From NCBI GenBank assembly GCA_054601695.1, contig BAAHQB010000031.1:1-64000 (forward strand): a DNA stretch of 64,000 bases, read 5' to 3'. The notes beneath the pieces were generated by a model. The model was not told the origin of the DNA. It worked only from the letters and a program-made list of their open reading frames with translations, and ran no database searches. The stretch comes from Amorphochlora amoebiformis (taxonomy: Eukaryota > Cercozoa > Chlorarachniophyceae). Shown one piece after another: positions 1 to 31,169 of the stretch (position 1 is the first letter of the stretch; each line of letters begins with the position of its first letter). Made by a program: the position numbers and the translations under genes.

Positions 1-16795
<16,795 letters not shown>

Positions 16796-17831
16796 TCACC
16801 TTTGAGAGGTCTGTCCGAAGGATGCCAACGAAATCGTCGTGCTTGGGCTCGGAATCCGCTCGCTCTCACTTAGGGTCTCGAACTGTGCGCACAGAGACGA
16901 CACCTTTGTAATCCTCTTTTTTTTCTTTCTTCGGGGTGCTGGCTTGTTGGTGGGGAGATCTGGCACAGAGTCTGACTTCTTCCCGTCTGCATTAGGGGCT
17001 TTGATGGAGCTGGAGATGGGTGTCTTAGAAAGACCGGCGTTGAAGGCCTTGGAATCGCCGTTATGATTGGCGATCTCCGTTTGCTGATGATACTGAGGAC
17101 GACCATACTCCTCACCGTCATGGGGACGGCCATAGGGGTGTGGATCGTCGGGACCAGCGTCGGAAACGACGCTTCCGATGTTGGCTTCTGCGGTGGTAAG
17201 CTTTGCACTTGGGAGCGAGGGAACAGGAACCGAGGCAGGGAGAGGGACAGGAGTATTTCCTTTCATGTCATTCACGGGCGTGGGCATGGTGCTGGGGTCT
17301 CGGAAGGCGGTCTCTCCATCCGTCTCCTTCTGGAGAATTACATCCTTCATGCGTGGCACCTGAGTATACGTGGAAAAAGGGATCACGTTGGGTAGGCAGC
17401 TAGTAGGCCGAGTGTCATATTGCATTTCTCATGAATAAATACACACTCTTGATGCATAGTTAATATACATAAATGCTTAGGATATGTATGTAAACGAAAT
17501 GGAAGAGTGAGAAAGCAGAACCATGCTCTCTGGCGATTCTCTGGTTGGACCGCATGCGCTTGTTCTCGTGCTCGACCTCGGCGTCGTAACGCTGATTGGA
17601 AGCATCGTGGGCAACGAGTTTGAACCCACCGAGGATTTCGACTCCCTGCAGCGAGAGGTGGAGTTTGGAGCAGTACACTTCACTTGCAGTTGGGACACTC
17701 CCTTGTGACCCTTTCGCTTTGGTCGCATCGGAGGTGGCGGGACGGGGCGGGCGCTGGATCTGTGATACAATTTTTAGTTTCATGCATGTTTTGCTGTATA
17801 CGAATGACGCACATACACAGCTGTATATATA

Positions 17832-17899
<68 letters not shown>

Positions 17900-19677
17900 T
17901 GCGCATTGGTCTCCTAGGCACGAAAGACTTGGGCGGCCCTTTCTTTGGCATTGGAGGAGGCAACCGAGGTGGACGTACTGGCAACGTGTTATTTTGCTTT
18001 TCAAGAACTCCGCGAGGCGCACTGGGCGGCGGCGGCACAGTTGTGGAGATCGAAACTCTGCCTGCACTACCCGTCGGGATAGCTTGAATCGGTGGGTTGG
18101 AAGGGGGTTGACGCTTGGATGGAGTCGACTTGGGGGTCTTGGTAAACAAGGGTTTTATGGTGTTCTTTTGAGAGAGCACAGGAGGAGATTCGGCGTCGGC
18201 CTTAGCATCTGAAATTGCCGATGGAACCATACCGTCCAACTCCACCTGGGGACCTGGGCAGAATATTACATATATATATATATACATATATATATACATA
18301 TGTATATGATATATACATATATATATATATATATATATTAGACATATTTATATATCTATCTACAATACGGGTGTATAATGACCTAAGTTGCCCACGTGGT
18401 AGATGAGAAGCTTAACAAAGAGGACCTGTTTCAATGCAAAGATACAATTTTTAAATCTTCTACACGCACATATATGGATATATTATATATATATGGATAT
18501 ATTATATATATATATATATATATGTATAAACATATATATATATATATATATATAGTATATATGTACGTATATATACATACTATACATACATGAACGTTCC
18601 TGTACGCAATTAATCTTTGCGTATGTGCGTGTGTGTGTGATATTTATAAGCGATTTTTTTTATGATTTGTGTGATTATTGTTGACCTACCTGATGTTTCA
18701 TGTTAGCAATCATCTCCAGGGGGTCGGTGGAAGGGTTTCGCATGAACGATGGAGAGAAAACCACGGCCAGGTTGGACACGGTCATCTTATTCACCTGATA
18801 TCATACATACATGTCATCTTATTCACCCGATACCATACATACATGTCATCACATTCACCCGATATCATACTAACAGGGCCAAATTGGACACTGTCATCTC
18901 ATTCACCTCATATCCTACAAAATTCATACGTATGCCATCATACATATGTAGTGCATATATATATATATATATATATTTATATGTATGTATGTATGCTATC
19001 TATTTTGTATGCATATATGTTGGTGCATTGATGCGTGTACAATAACCTTAACGTATCGAGGTTGCGCGATTTTGGTGACGAAATGAATGATATATTCGAG
19101 AACGTTCCTGTTCAAACGAGGCAGCTTTGATACGATCGCGGACATCTTCTTAGAAATCTTAGACTCACCCTCGCTTTCATTGCTCTGGCATTACAGTTAC
19201 AGTTTTCAGTTTCAACTAAAGTGCATACCAACAACACATATCAACGGAGTGATTGTTCGGACGACAGTGAGTGAGAGACAATGTTGTGTGTTGTGCGTGT
19301 GTATGTGTGTGTGTGTGTGTGTGTTGTGTGTGTGTGTGTGTAGTGTGTATGGAGTGCATGATCTTTGACCTTTGCGATTTGTATGCAGGCGTTGAAGAGT
19401 GATATCGGGATCAATGGCTCTCGAAGGCCCCGAAGGAACTCCTTCAGCAGTCCCTGTATATTATGTATATATTTTATGTATATATCTATATTATATATGT
19501 ATATTACATATTATATTATATTGTATTATACTATATATATATATATATATATATAATATTATGTATATAAATATTGCATATTTCTGTATATTTTCGTTGG
19601 ACACACCGTAAAGCAATGAACACATCATATTTATACATTTGTGTACACACACACACACATACACACCCACACACCAA

Positions 19678-19741
<64 letters not shown>

Positions 19742-19903
19742 GAATACATGCATGAAATATAATCTAAACTATAACGCAGTGTAATCTACTACGGCACAAT
19801 ATAATGTAAAAAATATACATATATAGTATAATAAAATATAATACATTGCAATGTAGCGAAAGTATATAATATTCAGTACTATAATACAATACATATATAA
19901 CAC

Positions 19904-19936
<33 letters not shown>

Positions 19937-19953
19937 ATGTGTGTATATATATA

Positions 19954-20009
<56 letters not shown>

Positions 20010-20287
20010 ACAGAATATTCTACAATCTTCTTCAAAAATTGAGGAGTGTGACATGGCGCGACGTCACGCCTATCACCTAATAATCTGAAACGCCCATCGG
20101 GTAGTGTCAGATACTACCGGAAGAGACAATCTCCAGCAATCCCCGGCATCTCCAACGATCTCTAGAATAGCTTATACCTCGTATGTATGCTATAGGTGTA
20201 GACTCATTGAGCTGTTTCCTCTCACGCTATTTATATCGCTACTTTAGTAATACACCCACGCATATATATATTACATAATATATATAT

Positions 20288-20356
<69 letters not shown>

Positions 20357-20467
20357 TGTGTATATATATATATATATATATATAAATATTCATATTTTTA
20401 CCGCCGCGACGTGAGGGTTGGTATCATTTGGGATCTTATACTCTAAACTTGATGACAAACACTCCTG

Positions 20468-20524
<57 letters not shown>

Positions 20525-20526
20525 CT

Positions 20527-20594
<68 letters not shown>

Positions 20595-21290
20595 CTACAT
20601 ATGAGGAAATAGGTGTATATTTGATTACATGCATGGGTTTTGTAGTACCTTAAGTTTATCGAGCTCGATCTTGGATGCGGGGACTCGAAAGATGCCCTCA
20701 ACCTCACATATACATTACATACATATACATATTTAGATATGTAATATATATATATATATATACATATATAAATATTTTATATATATATATATATATTTAC
20801 GTAAACATATGTATATTCTACATGTGGGTACCTGAAATCCCCCCAATTCCTCGACGGCCGTAGCGAGATCCTCCAAGATCTTGGGCACCAAAAGATCAGG
20901 GTACGACCTCTTTTGGACCTCCATTACCAACGGCAGGGTAGAATTGAAGACCTAGAAGGAGAGAAAGTCAGGGAGACTGTCATGGATCAAGGAGGGCGAC
21001 CGGAAAACTTGGAAATTTTCGAGATTTTTCGGGAGGGTCTTTTTTCAGGTTGGCGTTTCTCACATCGGATGATTGTTCTTTGAGTAGGTCCCCCTCAAGC
21101 TCTTCGGGAGTTTTGGACAAGGAATATCGGATGTCGGGCAGCTGAAGCTCTTTGTTTAGGGAGCAATTCTTAGCAAAGTTCTCGATATCCTGGTCCTGGG
21201 GCATGTGTCTCATTTATTTCAAGTTTATATCACATTTAAATCCTCAGTATCATATTCAAATCCTCAGATATAATAATAATAATAATAATA

Positions 21291-21323
<33 letters not shown>

Positions 21324-21419
21324 GTATATAAATATTCTATTATCCTGGTTATGGTATCCAATGTTAGAAATGCCTATTGTGAATCACTTAAACCTCTCAG
21401 GTGTACCCTATTCAAACCT

Positions 21420-21514
<95 letters not shown>

Positions 21515-22218
21515 TGTGTGTGTGTGTGTGTGCGTGTTTAGACCGTCTTGATAGCGTTCCCAAAGTAATTTGCGTCCTCAGCCACCTTTTTTGGTGGTTT
21601 GGTTTAAGTTAGACTTGGAATTAGTCATAGAGGCTTTCCGATACGATCAAGGGGTATAGTATGCTTGTTTTTGGGAAGATATGACCTTGATAAAGTCCTC
21701 CCCAAACTTCTCAATGATGTTGCTGTACGTCAAGATCTAACACATGCAGCGATTAGAACAAGACACAGAGAAAGATGCACAGACAAGGACACCCCAGAAT
21801 GGGCACGATTGATAGAAAGAGAGGGGCAAGAGAGGTAAGTTAGCCTCAGGGTTCGCGTTCCTCCTGGGTCGAATACTGGGTCGAATACAGGTTTGGATCG
21901 ATTTTTGACATACAGGTTTGGATCGATTTTTGACACCTGTTTGCGAAAAGATTCGATCCTGAGCTCTTCAATGGTTTGCATCTGCGTGAGAATCAAGGGG
22001 AGTTGTTTCTCGAGGTACATCTTCTGGTGCTTGTCGGTATCTTCGCAGAGTTTCTGGTGCCCCAGAGCAGCTTCCAACGTCTTCTTACGCACCCTGTGTA
22101 TGCCGGATGGACAGATATATTATTGTCTACGTATCTGTAAGATTATATATATATATATACATATTATATATATATATATATTATATATATACACATATAT
22201 ATAATATTATCTACATAC

Positions 22219-22271
<53 letters not shown>

Positions 22272-22746
22272 TACATGAGAAGATAGCTATGGTGAGAATC
22301 TGAGAGGTCTCAAGAATATCTCTCAGCAAGCGATGTTGATGTATGTTGAAAACCTTAAGAGATCCTTCTTGTTCTTCTTCCGCGACCATATGCTCACCGT
22401 CGATATCGACGAACGGTGGGGCGGCTTCAACGAACAAGCGAAGCGAACAAACGAACAAACGAAACGAACAAAACAAACAAAACGAACAAAACAAACAAAC
22501 GAACAAAACAAACAAAACGAACAAAACAAACAAAACGAACAAAACGAACAAAACACGAGCGATTATACAATGAAATGCAGCAAGTAGTTATGCAAGCATG
22601 AGAACACTGAACGTTTTACGGTTGTGTGTACCTGCATCTTGACCACGAACTTGGAGAGCGACTCTATGAGCTGCTGGGCCGTTTGTCCAGATTTTCGAAG
22701 TGCTGTCAGCTGATATATGTATAATATATATAAATATAATTTATTC

Positions 22747-22804
<58 letters not shown>

Positions 22805-22847
22805 ATAAATATATACGTGCTACACATATATATATATAAATATATTA

Positions 22848-22935
<88 letters not shown>

Positions 22936-23117
22936 GTGTATATATACATACATACATAATATATATATATATATATACATTATATATATATATATATGTG
23001 TATATTATATGCATATAAAGGTAGTATGACGGTGTATTGTACCTTATCACTTAGGGCACGAGCATGGTCTTCTTTCATCTTTTGAGTCTCTTCGGATAGC
23101 TTCGTTCCAATCTGATG

Positions 23118-23163
<46 letters not shown>

Positions 23164-23168
23164 GTATA

Positions 23169-23251
<83 letters not shown>

Positions 23252-23252
23252 T

Positions 23253-23348
<96 letters not shown>

Positions 23349-23419
23349 CATATGTATATATTAGCGCGCGTATTTCAGCCGCAAAAAACGGCATGTTTTA
23401 CCGTGTAATATATATACAC

Positions 23420-23450
<31 letters not shown>

Positions 23451-23598
23451 TATATAATGTATATTATATAAATAAACTTAACTCATGGAAACAATGTACA
23501 ACATTCTTGAAAGCAATGTACAACATTCGTGAAGGCAATCATACACAAAACACACACGCGCACACAAACACAAACACACTCACAAACACATACACACC

Positions 23599-23664
<66 letters not shown>

Positions 23665-24071
23665 GTATAGACATATTCATGTGCAGTATTGGCTAGACAT
23701 ATAGTATGTACACACATTAATACATTATAACCTCTGCATATATGCATTATGTTCGTAGTCCATGCACGCACATGAAAATAAATTATAACCTCTGCGTTTG
23801 TTTGGATTGAGGAATGCATCGGGAGGGACATGGACCATGAGAGGTGGGGCGGCATGAGTGGTGGAGGTCCGGATGAAGCATCAACAGTACCGTCACCATC
23901 GACAGCAGCATCACCATGGTCACCACCATCACCATCACCATCGACACGAGTAATTATCACCGAACGAAATGCCAACCAAAAAAGTGAACAAAAAGAAAAG
24001 TCAAAATTCTATCGCATAGAACAAATGCTACATGTACATCTTGTGTGCACACGCACACACACACACACACA

Positions 24072-24139
<68 letters not shown>

Positions 24140-24390
24140 GTATATATATATATATATACATGATTCGATCTTACATATATAGAGGATTTGACTCTAGAAA
24201 AAGGGCTTAAAGGAAGATTTTTGCCGTTTGAGAAATTTTTAGTGGTTTTAGACGGACCATAGAACTTGGACAGAGGCATGACAACAACACCTCCAATTCT
24301 CTCCGCCAATCGAAGGTGCACGGATGCCATCTGTGTAACAATATGCATATTTACGTAAATGCATACGTACACACATACATACACACACAC

Positions 24391-24448
<58 letters not shown>

Positions 24449-24586
24449 TGTATATATTGTATGTAAATACAAACATACATGTGTGTATGTATATATTGTA
24501 TGTAAATACAAACATACATATGTGTATGAGTTTATCCTTGCATTATGTACTTATATGTACATATATTACACACACACACACACAAA

Positions 24587-24642
<56 letters not shown>

Positions 24643-24707
24643 GTGTATATATTCTGTACATACGACATATGCATGTGTACACACATGTACACAACGCACA
24701 CACATGT

Positions 24708-24771
<64 letters not shown>

Positions 24772-24786
24772 ACATATATGTTTATA

Positions 24787-24822
<36 letters not shown>

Positions 24823-24839
24823 ATATGTATGCATGTATG

Positions 24840-24895
<56 letters not shown>

Positions 24896-25086
24896 TGTAT
24901 GTATATATATACATATATACATACATATATATATATATATGTGTATATATATATGAAATACAAAGCATGGATACGTATACGTGCATATTTTCGTAGATGA
25001 CCTGTGTGGATTGATTAAGAACCATAAGGAAAGCACTCCGGCATGAATTCATGCGGTCTCCAGGCCTAGATTGATATGAAAATATG

Positions 25087-25137
<51 letters not shown>

Positions 25138-25760
25138 TGTGTGTAAGTATGTATGTCAAAATATACATATATACATATTATATATGTATGTGTGTGTATG
25201 TATAAAAGTGTACATTTACGCTTCCTCAATTACTCCCTCTTTGTCTGTTCTCTTTCTCCTTGGACTCCCTCACACTCCTCTTTATCCTATGTCTCCTCTC
25301 AACCAACTCCCTTACCACATACTCTCTCTCTTTCTCACCCCTCGCTTCCCCACCTCTCCATGCGCCTCTCATCTCTCTCTCTCCGGTATGTATATATCTA
25401 TGAATGCATATGTGTTTATGCAGACCTCATCAACATGATCTTGGCCTTCTCCTCTGCAGCCGCTTTCTCCAGCTCTGCTGCGAATTTCTAAGCAAAGATA
25501 ATAGATGTCAACGAAACTAAGACCAACACGTCTCCGAGACTGAGTGGTCGTGGTCATGGTAGTTTGAGGGAGTTTCTGACAGGTGCTTAATGCTTTTTTT
25601 GGGGTTTGTTGGTCTCGTTTAGTTGTTTTGTTCCGTGTGATGTATTATTGGTTGAGTTGTCTGTGACCTTGTGTAAGTTGGACATTTTCCCCATGAACTT
25701 CTTGGCCCGCTTCGCCATGCGGACGCCTGCATCGATCTATGTATAAACAAACACACACAC

Positions 25761-25797
<37 letters not shown>

Positions 25798-26923
25798 TAT
25801 ATATGTATATATATTATATATGTGTACAATTTTGTACACATGTATATGAATTCTAGATAAGGAATATACAATACAGATACATTATGTGGATATTTGTTTG
25901 ACGAGTGCTAGGATTGAGCTGCTACACCCTCATCAAAACGCATTTCCGCGTATCCCTCCATATCCCGCCCTTTTAGACAAGCGTCGGAACCCAAATCTCC
26001 CTGAAATCCCCGGAAATCCCGTCGGGACTCGGGATCCCGGATTTCTGAAATCTGCCAGCAATTTCGCCTAAATCTATTTGGAGTTGATGGGTTTGACCAA
26101 ACCTGGCTTAGTCCCGGGTCCCCCTGTCCACAATGAACCACTCTTCATCGTTGCTTAGATTTCTAGAGCTTGTGAGGAATTTGAGTTTGATTCGACATTG
26201 GAATATCTACAATCTCGTTCAGTGAGACGCAAAAACGATAGGCTGCTCACAGTAACGATAATGATTCAAGATGCAGACCATTGCTGTTCTCTTAAGCTGA
26301 AATGTGTACTGCACCTACACTGTGTATCTCAAAAACTGCCTGAGACCAGACATGAATACATTAATAGAATAGATAAATACATGCATATGTTAGATACAAT
26401 TATAGAAAATTAATTCCCACGTACATACACTTCTAATACCTGCCCCTGAACAACATTCCACTGGTATACAAGCTCCGCAAAAGGCTGCACCTGAGAAGCC
26501 AAACCAATATAAACCTCGTATTCCAACTTCTACATCTCCCCTATTTCTCGTATCTTTCTCTCGTACCACTGTTTCCTCCGGCATCGGCTTCTCCTTTTGC
26601 TCAATCTCCTGACTGTCAGGAAACCTGCCGAAATTTTATACTTACATTTAGGACGACATCGTTAGGGAAGACTAGATAGGTGAATATAGATTTTGAAAAG
26701 ATGAGTAGTTAGCGTATTTCTAGACTTGAGTTTCGAGGATCTCTTTCGATGATAGGGCTTAGCAGGTATCGCGCTCTCTGCGGTCGAACTCATTGAGGTC
26801 TCCCCAGCATCACTCTTACTCTTGTCTCCCTATATATATATATATACATATATATATTGAGATATATATATATATATTGAGATATATATATATATATATA
26901 TATACATTTTGAGATATATATAC

Positions 26924-26956
<33 letters not shown>

Positions 26957-26957
26957 C

Positions 26958-27017
<60 letters not shown>

Positions 27018-27079
27018 ATGTTAAAAAATGCATACACACAGACATATACAAATTTATAATGTCAGTATCACGATGTGAA

Positions 27080-27140
<61 letters not shown>

Positions 27141-27299
27141 ATACAATTACATATATATATATATATTGTTTATATATGTATGTATATGTGTATATGTGTG
27201 TAATTATATACACATATATATATATACACATACATATATATACATAACAATGCACATAAACATACGTAAAAAAATGCATATGTGTACGTATCATACGTA

Positions 27300-27348
<49 letters not shown>

Positions 27349-27378
27349 CATATATTATATTAAATTCTATATATATAT

Positions 27379-27409
<31 letters not shown>

Positions 27410-27505
27410 ATCGGTTATAACCTTGATTTTAGCGAGTTGCGTCTTTAAAGCCTCCACCTCCTTCTGAAGTCTCTTATTCTTTCATATATATATATATATA
27501 CACAC

Positions 27506-27555
<50 letters not shown>

Positions 27556-27897
27556 ACATATACTTATATATCTGTATTATACATAAAGAGAATTGAGAGA
27601 GAGAGGGAGCGATGGAACAGATTGGTGGATCTAAATCAAGGCTCAGATTATTTTTTTTGACTTGAGTCTTTTGGCTTAACTAGCAACCTCTCTCTGCAGG
27701 CGCTGGGTTTTCTCCATTGGCGGATGCCTCGGGTCGGGCATGGACTTCGTATGAGGCTCACGTCTGTAGCAGTCTCGAGCAGAAATGTTCTGAAATACCT
27801 GTTCACTCGATGGCCTCGATACACCGGAAACACGAAGTAGGTAGAATGCTGGATACACACGGAGACAAAACCAAGACCCATTAAGCAAAGAAAACAT
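16796..27897 (-). CDS. F-BAR + RhoGAP domain protein, about 1,060 residues, about 26 exons
   Basis: Exons 5'-3' (plus coordinates): 27897-27688, 27478-27422, 26829-26726, 26624-26567, 26529-26440, 25736-25668, 25487-25426, 25065-25002, 24330-24193, 23111-23043, 22709-22632, 22424-22354, 22093-21937, 21736-21686, 21576-21544, 21195-21064 (or 21001), 20951-20832, 20702-20649, 20464-20402, 19453-19370, 19163-19047, 18794-18690, 18425-18383, 18253-17899, 17759-17522, 17359-16796 (stop). Phases chain throughout. Residues about 60-90: coiled coil ([20 protein letters not shown]). About 145-430: F-BAR helices ([30 protein letters not shown], ending [14 protein letters not shown]). About 480-676: RhoGAP with arginine finger [39 protein letters not shown]. 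The rest is Pro/Ser-rich with KKKKR near the end. The family bends membrane and switches off Rho-type GTPases at the cell cortex. No SH3 domain is seen. Weak points: the first exon start, a 37-nt intron at 26530-26566, and two possible donors at 21064/21001. Confidence 0.93.
18795..18912 (-). repeat. tandem copies of a RhoGAP acceptor with exon start
   Basis: On the minus strand the true boundary is CAG/GTGAATAAGATGACCG (exon 18794-18690). Upstream copies read GGGTGAATAAGATGACA, GGGTGAATGTGATGACA and GAG/GTGAATGAGATGACAGTG. The last keeps about 31 exon bases and reads [10 protein letters not shown], against [10 protein letters not shown] in the real exon. Confidence 0.9.
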
Positions 27898-28423
27898 GAA
27901 AACACCAATGAGGAATCAAGGAAGATTATAGAAAGGTTTCATATGGTAGCCTGCTCAGCTGCATTGAGTATCGAGTCTCAGTTTCTACACCTTACAAAGG
28001 GGTAGCTGAACCTCCCGATCTCGTTCAAGTCCTCTCCTCAAAACCCGACGGATGGCAGATGCCGGCGACCGTGTAGCGTTAAGTTCTCTCATATTAACGA
28101 GTTATAATGACGCCAGAAAGTCTTAAAGACTTCCTAAGCTCTAATCAGAGTCTGTGAAGTAGCAACAGGGCCTACCGGGCTAGTACCGGCCCTACCCGGT
28201 ATTTCTGGCTACTAGACTAACATTTGACATATCTCCAAGATTTAGGTGAGATATCCTTGGTATCAGTTTGGTTATATTGGCGAGGTCGCGTGTGGCTGAA
28301 GTAAGGCAATTCGATCAACAGAGGCTAAACATCCACAAACTTGGCGCGCTTGGGTAACAGAAAATAGATACGCACAAGCTGGGTCTCCGGACCTACAAAG
28401 TTGGCAGTTGGGGCGGGACAGTT
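27898..28423. promoter_or_regulatory. candidate bidirectional promoter between RhoGAP and receptor genes
   Basis: The two genes start head to head about 525 bp apart. The stretch has ordinary base composition and lacks TA tracts, unlike nearly all other non-coding DNA here. No specific factor site is claimed. Part of it may be 5' UTR. Confidence 0.5.
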
Positions 28424-29594
28424 ATGTCGAACTTTGCAAATGGGGTATGGGGTGGGAATGTCAATCGAGGCCTAGCTATCAGCTTGTTTACGCTGTCTGT
28501 TCCTTCAACCCTGATTCACGTTGTGAGGTACGCACCCCGATCCTTCCAAAGCGCGAGAATTGTTCCAAGCCCGTTGGAAAACAGTCAATTGCCGTACAGG
28601 AAAACGGTAGCGTGTCAATTGACTATGTCTGTCCGAACTTAGGGCTTACATCAATGCTTCGAAGAGGGTCCGGGACGCATCCGGAGCCATCCAAAGCGAA
28701 CAATCGTGGATGATTGCCTTCGTCACCTACACAACGGCCGTTAGTGCCATTGTACTCTTCGCCAACATAGAACCCAACCCTTTGACCAGCGAAGACTGCT
28801 GTCTCTCACATGGCTTAAGCCGGATCGCCTACTGGGTGGTCAACTTTCTATGGTTTGGAGCATACGGCCAGCAGGTCAAAGCCGCCGACGTTTGTCTACG
28901 CCAAGTTCTCAGCATAAGAGCTCTGCGCTACACCACGGGAGCGCTCATGATTATACTCATGTTGACTGGATTTTACCCCATCGGCGACGTCCTCGGATGC
29001 CAAATCCGTGAGGTCGAAGAACAAAATACCTGTTTTTTTCGACCCAGCTTTGCCATCGCGAGCAGAACACTATCTCTTTTTGCCGTACTGGTCGTTTTTC
29101 TCCTCGGTTCTATGCATCTGGCAGCTTTTGCTTACTTTTGGCGCAAGAGTCTTCCGTCGGCGGAGAGTCTTAACCTCAGGCGGCTGGTGCTTTTTGGTCT
29201 GAGTCTTTCGGCTACGCTCTTCACACTATCCGTATACGTCTCCATGTTCCTTGAGGATAAAGGTCAGTCTTTTCAAATGCTCTTAACTATCACAGGGGAT
29301 TTGTCGAGGATAGAGTGTTCTTAGGATTTTGATTAATTCGAAACTAATCCAGTGGGCTCGGGTTCTGGTTATGCTTGAACTTATTGTGTGGTATGTTATG
29401 ATGTATTTGAATTCTACTTTGGATCTATCTCCAAGAGCAAAACGTAGAGAACTGGCTGTCATTGGCTCTCCTCTCTTTCAACGTTAACGTACGTACATCA
29501 TATTTGTTGCTCTCAGTCATTACTGCAATTATTTAATTACTATTATAGTCATTAATGTTAAGATATTTAAGACTAATATATATGTACATTTACA

Positions 29595-29636
<42 letters not shown>

Positions 29637-29642
29637 GTGTAT

Positions 29643-29673
<31 letters not shown>

Positions 29674-30159
29674 AATAGATAGATATATCTTTTCAATGTT
29701 GTCATTAATGCTATATGGTATATGAGAATAATGCAAATATGTATATTAATATATTTATTATATTATATGTATTACATATATATATATATATATGTATATA
29801 TGTATATATATATAATAAATATGTTAATATTTATTTATTTGCATTGCGTACTTTTGTATATTATATATATGTGTATATGTGTGTGTATGTATATGTGTGT
29901 GAAAGGAGAGGAAAGGAAGAGAGAAGAAAAGAGAGAAGCGAGGGAGAAAGAGAGAAGGAAAAACAGTGTAGTAAAAGCGAGGGAGAAAGAGTGAAAGAAA
30001 ATCGAAAGAGACAGAAAGACTGAGATGGTATTGTTGAGAAACAGTCTTGATGATATATATTGATCTGTTTTAGGTGTTATCGCTACATTTCTCATGGGAG
30101 CAATACTACCTGTTCTACTGCAAGCGCGTTTTTCTCAAACCTAAAAACCAGAGCACCCA

Positions 30160-30221
<62 letters not shown>

Positions 30222-30272
30222 GTATGATGTATGTACGTATGTGCTAATTATACATGCATGCAAATAAATGTA

Positions 30273-30311
<39 letters not shown>

Positions 30312-30389
30312 GTAACAATAATATATATATTATTGTTATTCTTATTATTATTTTATATAATATATATATATATATACTTATATATAATA

Positions 30390-30445
<56 letters not shown>

Positions 30446-30489
30446 GCACACGTACATAATGCATATTTGACTATCTCAATATAGCATAT

Positions 30490-30557
<68 letters not shown>

Positions 30558-30654
30558 ATATTATATATACATATATATATATATTATATGTGTATATATA
30601 TGTGTGTATTTATATATATAATTGTTATTCTTCTTCTTCTTCTTCTTCTTCTTC

Positions 30655-30726
<72 letters not shown>

Positions 30727-30910
30727 CATACGTACATAATGCATATTTGACTACCTCAGTATAGTGTGGGCATGAGTCGTGGGTCTGATTTAGTACTGGG
30801 ACGCAAGTCCTCCATCGCGTCAACTACTTCAGATGGATCAGGTCTACCAAAGTCACTCACAGAGATGCAGAGACCTACTATATATATGTATGTAATATAC
30901 ATCGTATACG

Positions 30911-31008
<98 letters not shown>

Positions 31009-31126
31009 GGGAAGGCTCATCCACGAGCGTTATGTATGGTTTGGCGGTTTGAAAATAGATGTACATATGTACGTGACGGATCAACTTGCTCTCAATGTTT
31101 ATAAGAAAGAACGTTATATACACAAA

Positions 31127-31169
<43 letters not shown>

